Source of the DNA: Spirometra erinaceieuropaei
Lineage: Eukaryota > Platyhelminthes > Cestoda > Diphyllobothriidea > Diphyllobothriidae
NCBI GenBank assembly: GCA_902702965.1
Contig: CACRXP010000982.1
Span: forward strand, 116,662-180,661
DNA: 64,000 nt
Direction: 5' to 3'
A program made the position numbers and the translations under genes. Below, piece after piece: positions 58,441 through 64,000 of the stretch. Within the stretch, counting starts at the first letter, position 1. Every line of letters starts with the position of its first letter. The notes beneath the pieces were generated by a model. That model searched no databases. It was not told the DNA's origin and saw only the letters and a program-made list of their open reading frames with translations.

Positions 58441-61400
58441 TGTTTCTCTGGGACCGTATCGCTGGCGCCAAATTCCTTGTCGACTCTGGTGTCGAGGTTA
58501 GCGTGGTTCCACCAACTCCGGCCGAACGCAAACACCGCAGCTCTTTTTGTCTGACAGCTGCCAACAACTCCAGCATCCCCACCTTTGGACAGCGCTCCAT
58601 CACACTCGATTTGGGCCTTCGTCGGATTTTCCGATGGGCTTTCATTATTGCCGACGTCTCCGTCGCCCTCATAGGTGCCGATTTCCTAGCTCACTTCAAT
58701 CTACTAGTTGATTTGAAGAATCGCCGACTCGTCGACTGCATCACCGACCTTCATGCCCGATGTCAATCCGATGTGAACCCCTGCGTCAACCCTCTCACTG
58801 TCATGCACATCTCTGACTGTCCTTTCCACTCACTCCTCAGGCAGTTTCCCCGCCTAACCAGCCCCTCATTTCGTGAAGTGGACATCAAACACACAGTCAC
58901 CCACCACATTTCCACCAATGGACCTCCCAAATCTTGCCGACCACGTCGTCTTGCTCCGGACCGTTTGAAGATCGCCAAGGCAGAGTTCGGTCACATGCTT
59001 GAGCTCGGCATCATCCGACAGTCCGACAGCTGCTGGGCATCACCCCTCCATCTTGTCCCCAAGAAGAGCGGCGACTGGCGACCGTGTGGTGTCTATCGGG
59101 CGTTGAACTCAGCGACGGTCCCCGACCAGTATCCCGTCCCGCACATCCAAGACTTCACTCTTTCGCTACATGTTAAGCGAATATTCTCTAAGATCGACCT
59201 TGTGCGTGCCTACCACCAAATCCCGATCGAGGCCAGTGATGTTCCGAAGACTGCAGTGACCACTCCCTTTGGGTTATTCGAATTTACTCGTATGCCCTTT
59301 GGTCTGAGGAACGCCTCTCAAACCTTTCAGCGATTCATTGATCAGGTTCTGCGAGGTCTAGACTTCGTCTACGCCTACATTGATGATTTGCTGGTGGCTA
59401 GTTCTGACGCTGCTGAACACGAGATTCATCTTCGACAGCTCTTCGAACGACTCGACTCCTTCGGCGTTGTAATTAATGCTGCTAAATGCGAGTTTGGAGT
59501 CCCCAGCCTTATCTTCCTTGGTCACGAAGTGAACTCAGATGGGATAAAGCCCGTCCCAGAAAAGGTTTCGGCCATATCAACGTTCCCCGTCCCGACAACC
59601 ATCAACCAACTACGCCGATTCTTGGGGATGGTGAACTACTATCACCGTTTTCTTCCCCATGGTGCCACCATACTGCAGCCTCTCAACAGCCTGTTGACCC
59701 ACTCCAAGAAGACACTAGTGATGACCGAGGAGGCCGTCAGGTCCTTCAATGACGTCAAGGCTGCACTTGCGAGCGCAACACTGCTTGCTCACCCCCGCTC
59801 AGATGCCCAGCTAACTCTCATGACAGATGCTTCCAGCATTGCAGTTGGTGCATCACTGCAGCAAACTGTTAGTGGTGTTCTACAGCCTTTTGGCTTTCTT
59901 CTCGAAGAAGCTCAGCCCAGCAGAGACCCCCTACAGTGTCTTCGGCCGCGAACTCCTTGCCGTCTATCTATCCATCCGGCACTTCCGTCATTTCCTCGAG
60001 TGTCGTGAATTTGTTGTTCTAACAGATCACAAGCCACTCGTTTTTGCACTGAGGGCCTCTCCCGATCGATACTCGCCCCGTGAAATCCGTCATCTTGACT
60101 TCATCTCACAGTTTTCCTGCGACATCCAACATGTCCATGGTAAGGAAAATGTGGTTGCTGATGCCCTTTCAAGAATCGAGATGGCTTCCATCACAACTGA
60201 CGCCATAGACTTCACACTCATGGCTGAGGCTCAGCGATCGGAAGACGAGCTCTCTCAATACCGCCAAGAGAACTCTTCTTTACGCCTTCAAGATGTCCCC
60301 CTTCCCACTGGCACAGGCGCCATCACGTGTGACCTTTCTACCGGACACGAACGTCCTTTTGTTCCAGCAACTTTACGACGACGAGTGTTCAACGCTCTTC
60401 ACAATCTATCCCACCCTGGAGTCCGGGCGACAGTGAAACTCATCACTGACCGATTCGTCTGGCCCAACATCAACCGGGATGTACGGCGTTGGACCCGCTC
60501 CTGTCTACCATGTCAACGAGCCAAAACGCATCGGCATACTATTACTCCGCCAGGAACTTTCGCCACCCCTAATGCACGCCTCAGTCATGTGCATATTGAC
60601 CTGGTAGGTCCGCTGCCACCATCTAACGGTTCTACCTATATGCTGACATGTATTGATCGCTTTACGCGGTGGCCGGTTGCTGCGCCCATTCCGGACATCA
60701 GTGCTGACACCGTTGCGAAGGCTTTCTTGACTCATTGGGTGTCCAATTTTGGAGTTCCTGCGACTGTCACCACTGACCGCGGATCCCAATTCGAGTCCAC
60801 GCTGTTTCGCGAACTCACTTCCCTTCTCGGTACCAACCGAATCCGAACAACAGCGTACCACCCTCAAGCAAATGGTCTCGTCGAACGCTTTCATCGACAG
60901 CTCAAGACTTCCCTTATGGCCCAACCCGATCCTTCCCGATGGTCTGATCACCTTCCCCTGGTACTGTTGTCCCTCCGTTCCACTCCCAAGGCCGACATCG
61001 GTTGCATTGCGGCTGATCTTGTCTACGGAACCTCCCTACGACTGCCCGGTGAGTTAGTGTCTCCCTCAAACATGCTAACGTTTTTCGAACCTTGCAGTTA
61101 TGTGGAGCAGCTGCGTAGTGTCATGCGCAAACTCCGCGCAACGCCCCCTCGGGCGTCACCGGCCCATTCCTTCATCCCTTCCGACCTGGATAAGTGCGAT
61201 TTCGTCTTGGTACGGCATGACGCTGTCCGACGACCACTCCAACCACCCTATGACGGGCCGTATAAAGTCCTTCGCCGATGTGACAAAGATGTTGTCATCG
61301 ACCGCAACGGCAAGACCGACACAGTCAGCATTGATCGCGTCAAGCCGGCCTACATCGACGACAGTGACCATTCCTCACCTCAACAACGCACCACGCCTCA

Positions 61401-61503
61401 GACAATGCGGCCTCCTCCACCTACTGGCGACAGCCCGCCTCCGGTTCGCCGCACACGATCTGGTCGCCACGTCCACTGGCCCGACAGGTTTGTGGCTGGC
61501 TAG
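58440..61503 (+). pseudogene. Gypsy pol polyprotein (PR-RT-RH-IN), one frameshift
   Basis: The first frame (58440-60008) carries a protease with VDSG, then reverse transcriptase motifs [24 protein letters not shown], the [15 protein letters not shown] block and the catalytic YAYIDDLLV, then the RNase H start TDAS. The frame breaks in a T run at 59888-59891, which appears to have one extra T. The second frame continues from about 59890 with [22 protein letters not shown] and the [15 protein letters not shown] block. The integrase zinc motif follows (H192, H196, C226, C229 of that frame), with catalytic D258, D317 and E353, ending at 61503 in a Pro/Ser/Arg tail. Only this one lesion is evident, so the insertion is recent. 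The start codon is not defined because gag is cut. Confidence 0.93.
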
Positions 61504-61534
61504 CGTGTCGACGCCTTCACTTTGTTTGGTGTCT

Positions 61535-61543
61535 GGGGGGGAG
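61535..61543 (+). promoter_or_regulatory. Polypurine tract of the Gypsy element
   Basis: Nine purines, GGGGGGGAG, immediately before the LTR start. In this family it primes plus-strand DNA synthesis. Confidence 0.7.
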
Positions 61544-61544
61544 T

Positions 61545-62030
61545 TGTAGCAGCTGCTCCAGTCCCCCTTTTCGCCGGCTCCGTTTTGTTGAACAATGGCC
61601 GCGACAGCTGTTGACACACAGCCACCCCCGCCGGCTAACACTCAGACACCCCCGGTCCAACTTCAGTGACTGTCGGCTGACCTCACAAACTTTCATCACC
61701 CCACGCGCGTCTAACGCCCTGGCCTGATACCCGTGAGGCATTTTGTGCATGCAGCCCTTATTCCTCCCCTAATTTGTCCAATCACACGACCAACACTCAG
61801 CCAGTCACCCCTCCCGCTGACCCAGGCGCACTCCCGCATAAACAACACACACCGTGACTGACGCTCTCCGTGAACGGACGCTTTTCTCTATTGCAAGCAA
61901 ATCGCCAACTTAAGGCAACCTGCCCTGTGTACAGAATAAACTAGTCCTCACAGCTCCCTGACTTCTGACAGTAGACGAAACGAACTTATTGTGCGTGGTT
62001 TAAGTTGATCTCACATCCTTGACCGCCACA
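61545..62030 (+). repeat. 3' LTR of the Gypsy element
   Basis: It begins TGTAGC directly after a purine tract (61535-61543) and ends CCACA at the boundary defined by the empty site, giving TG...CA ends and 486 bp. AATAAA at 61935-61940 is a candidate polyadenylation signal. No second LTR exists in the window for comparison. Confidence 0.75.
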
Positions 62031-64000
62031 ATGTCATTGATTTTATATCACCTACGAAAAGTTATCATGCTAAATCCATGGGATGTTTTTTTCCTAGTGC
62101 GTGTCTTACAAGTCCTTGACACAGGCGCTTACTGCCGCAAACCGTCCGCTAGTTGTGGTTCGAGTCAGACTCTGACTAAACGGCAGCGTCAGTCAACCCA
62201 ACGCTTATTACTAGTGGCATGGCCTTATGCCGCAGGACGTGAAACCACGTTTGGCATCCGTCCACTCCGACCTTTTTGGGACGCACACACACAAATGTAA
62301 TCCGGACCAAAACCTTCCAAAAGGGCATCCTAAGGTGAAAGCCCGCGAAAATCAGGTCAAAGTGGGAAATTGTACAATGCATAAGGCGTGCTTTCGGGAT
62401 GAACTTGGGGCTCGATTTTTGCCACATTAATTTGGGGGTGGAAGGTGATGCTGGGCGGAAAAGACGTGATTTGGTATCTGTTAGTGTGCAAATGCCCTAC
62501 GAAAAACACGAGTAATACGAAGCAGGCGGGTGGCACTCTTGCCTAGCTTATGGGTTGCACCTCAAAAAACTTTAACAGTTTCAACACTTATTACAGTTTA
62601 CAAATGTCCTCCTGTGGCGAGAGCAAGAGCAGACGCTTGGAGTCTGTGGACTCAGTTGCTATTGGTGAGCTTTTGTTTTCCTCTATTACTTTTGCAGTTG
62701 ATTGAAAAATTATTGGGATACGGGTACGTCGCATTTTTAAATGCAAAAATGAACTGCTTTCTTCCCTTTGACTTGAGCTTACGGCCAATGACAAGCATAA
62801 GATGTCCGCTGTGCTTGCGTATCTCTGATTAACCCTACCTGCGAGCAACAACAGTGATATTGGGCGCTCGATGTTTGGATTTCCTTCGGCCACTGGTCTC
62901 CAAGGCAGGGGATAAGAAGGCCCTCTATGTTTCCCACTCGAAGATTGAGACTTCTCCTGTGGCAACAAGGATGATTCGCGCTCAAACAGATTGGTTGAGT
63001 GCATGGCCGACGGAATAGGCCAGAAACATCCTGAATGTCATATAAAATGCACCGCATACGTTGTCGATCGTAAGACGCATGTTGCGGGTGCGTTGCTGAA
63101 AATGTGGGGTATTTGGCTCAAATTCACAAAATGGGGATGGGATAGTAATGGCTCATTACGTCAAATAAGCCAGTAATGACAACCCCCATTTCCCTTGTCA
63201 GTGATAATACACCATCAGATGTCTTTAGCTGAGGCACTGCCCGCTTGACAATGTCCGCTTCCGTTCCTCAAACGGGTCTAACCGGTAACCGCCTCTTCCA
63301 CATGGCTATAGTTTACTAAAGGCAAGGCTGTTCATCGTTAAGTGAACAGCATTATTACGTCGCTACTCCGCGTCCAAGTGATGTACCTGCGAAGAAACAA
63401 CACTCAGAGGTCGAAAACCGGTGATTCCGCCTAGTTCTCAATCACTGTAATACCAGTCTTTCTGTTGAAATGGAACATTCTGACGGTATTTTAATTTAAG
63501 CAAGCACTTTTAGGTTACACATTAGGACTCGGAAATAAGAAAAAACGCCTTAGAATTGCGAAAATTTCCATGAAAGAACTCAGAAGACTAGTTGCGAGCA
63601 TACATTTATATTCAACTAATTCTAATCAGACCAGTAAATTTATATTGAAATAGGATCAAGTAGAACATGTGAATAATAAGGGAACTCAGTTTAAGTTCGT
63701 ATTTTCTCACAAGTGCGATGTAGCAAAGGGGGTTAGAAAGAAACGCGTCAGGGGAATGGAGGCTGGGGAAGGAGGACATACAAGTAACTAACCCTATGCT
63801 TTTGTAAAATACCAGGCTTGCGTGGGGTTCTCCTGTGCGCGCGACCATAGACAAGCGATCTCCAGTTGAAAAAACTGTCACTAGCGTTTACTCTTACGAA
63901 TTTGGGAATGAAAACCGCTGACAGCGGCGAGGACGTAAATCTGGAAGTTATTGGCATATGAGGTTTAACGCAGGGGACACTAACATCGAATTAGTAATGG

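Larger units (their letters stand above)
58252..62030 (+). mobile_element. Ty3/Gypsy LTR retrotransposon, 5'-truncated
   Basis: The element is inserted in the right arm. The left arm keeps the unoccupied site, so the limits can be read by comparison: homology stops at about 58252 and resumes at 62031. The insert starts in the end of gag, continues through protease, reverse transcriptase, RNase H and integrase, then a purine tract and one 3' LTR. There is no 5' LTR or primer-binding site, no target-site duplication, and about four target bases are missing. This suggests a truncated integration by repair, or a later deletion limited to the insert's left side. Confidence 0.92.
53747..64000 (-). 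repeat. Large inverted duplication, right arm
   Basis: Reverse-complement partner of 44812-51303; it continues past the window edge. It contains a 3.8-kb retroelement insertion (58252-62030) missing from the left arm, a 31-bp deletion relative to the left arm near 56053 (left-arm positions 48964-48994), and a block of about 20 bp absent from the left arm near 57645. High overall identity combined with these private changes indicates real duplicated loci and not a collapsed assembly of one sequence. Confidence 0.93.

Noticed and set aside
62100..62175. tRNA-like B box in the right arm (GGTTCGAGTC near 62157, also in the left arm near 46650)
   Set aside because: No A box at the right distance and no cloverleaf could be drawn.
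44812..64000. Interpretation of the inverted arms as the terminal repeats of a Maverick-like giant DNA transposon
   Set aside because: No integrase, protein-primed polymerase, ATPase or capsid-like frame is present in the spacer, which is only 2.4 kb.
1..64000. CRISPR arrays, bacterial operons or prophage
   Set aside because: No regularly spaced identical repeats, no prokaryotic gene packing, and clear spliceosomal introns are present.

Overview
The window is eukaryotic, intron-bearing DNA from a flatworm. The mix of element families points most plausibly to a diphyllobothriidean (pseudophyllidean) tapeworm: APE-type non-LTR elements with C-terminal C2H2 fingers, Penelope-like elements with GIY-YIG nucleases, a flatworm-type Ty3/Gypsy element and a CR1/jockey-like fragment. 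The species is an inference. There are no operons, ribosome-binding sites, CRISPR arrays or recognisable rRNA or tRNA genes. Two assembly gaps are present (26924-27085 and 51304-51837).

Only two host protein-coding genes can be supported. The first (6471-13599, +) is a four-exon PRELI/MSF1-domain gene of the Slowmo/PRELID3 type. It has a 35-nt first intron, a 5.9-kb second intron that holds a retroelement tail, and a long Ser-rich C-terminal extension. All three donors are GTAAGT and two AATAAA signals follow the stop. The second (about 39380-42521, +) is a two-exon F-box/leucine-rich-repeat gene, probably an SCF ubiquitin-ligase substrate receptor.

Most of the rest is decayed mobile DNA. 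On the left (1-4320, -) two broken copies of an endonuclease/reverse-transcriptase element lie in tandem. Further copies or tails of this or a related family lie at 8950-10202 (-), 24105-24990 (+) and 28490-32200 (-). A different reverse transcriptase relic is at 15560-16760 (-). Penelope-like remains lie at 20199-22420 (+), 23060-23876 (+), 43430-44252 (-) and 52715-53321. A Gypsy gag relic is at 37330-37630 (-), and a CR1/jockey-like fragment interrupted by a gap is at 26780-27230 (+).

The right third is dominated by a very large inverted duplication. The left arm, 44812-51303, matches the reverse complement of 53747-64000 at high but imperfect identity. The right arm carries a 3.8-kb 5'-truncated Ty3/Gypsy insertion (58252-62030) that the left arm lacks, so the left arm preserves the nearly empty site. 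The 2.4-kb spacer contains an assembly gap, a Penelope GIY-YIG fragment and a head-to-head 84-bp inverted pair carrying hammerhead-like core motifs.
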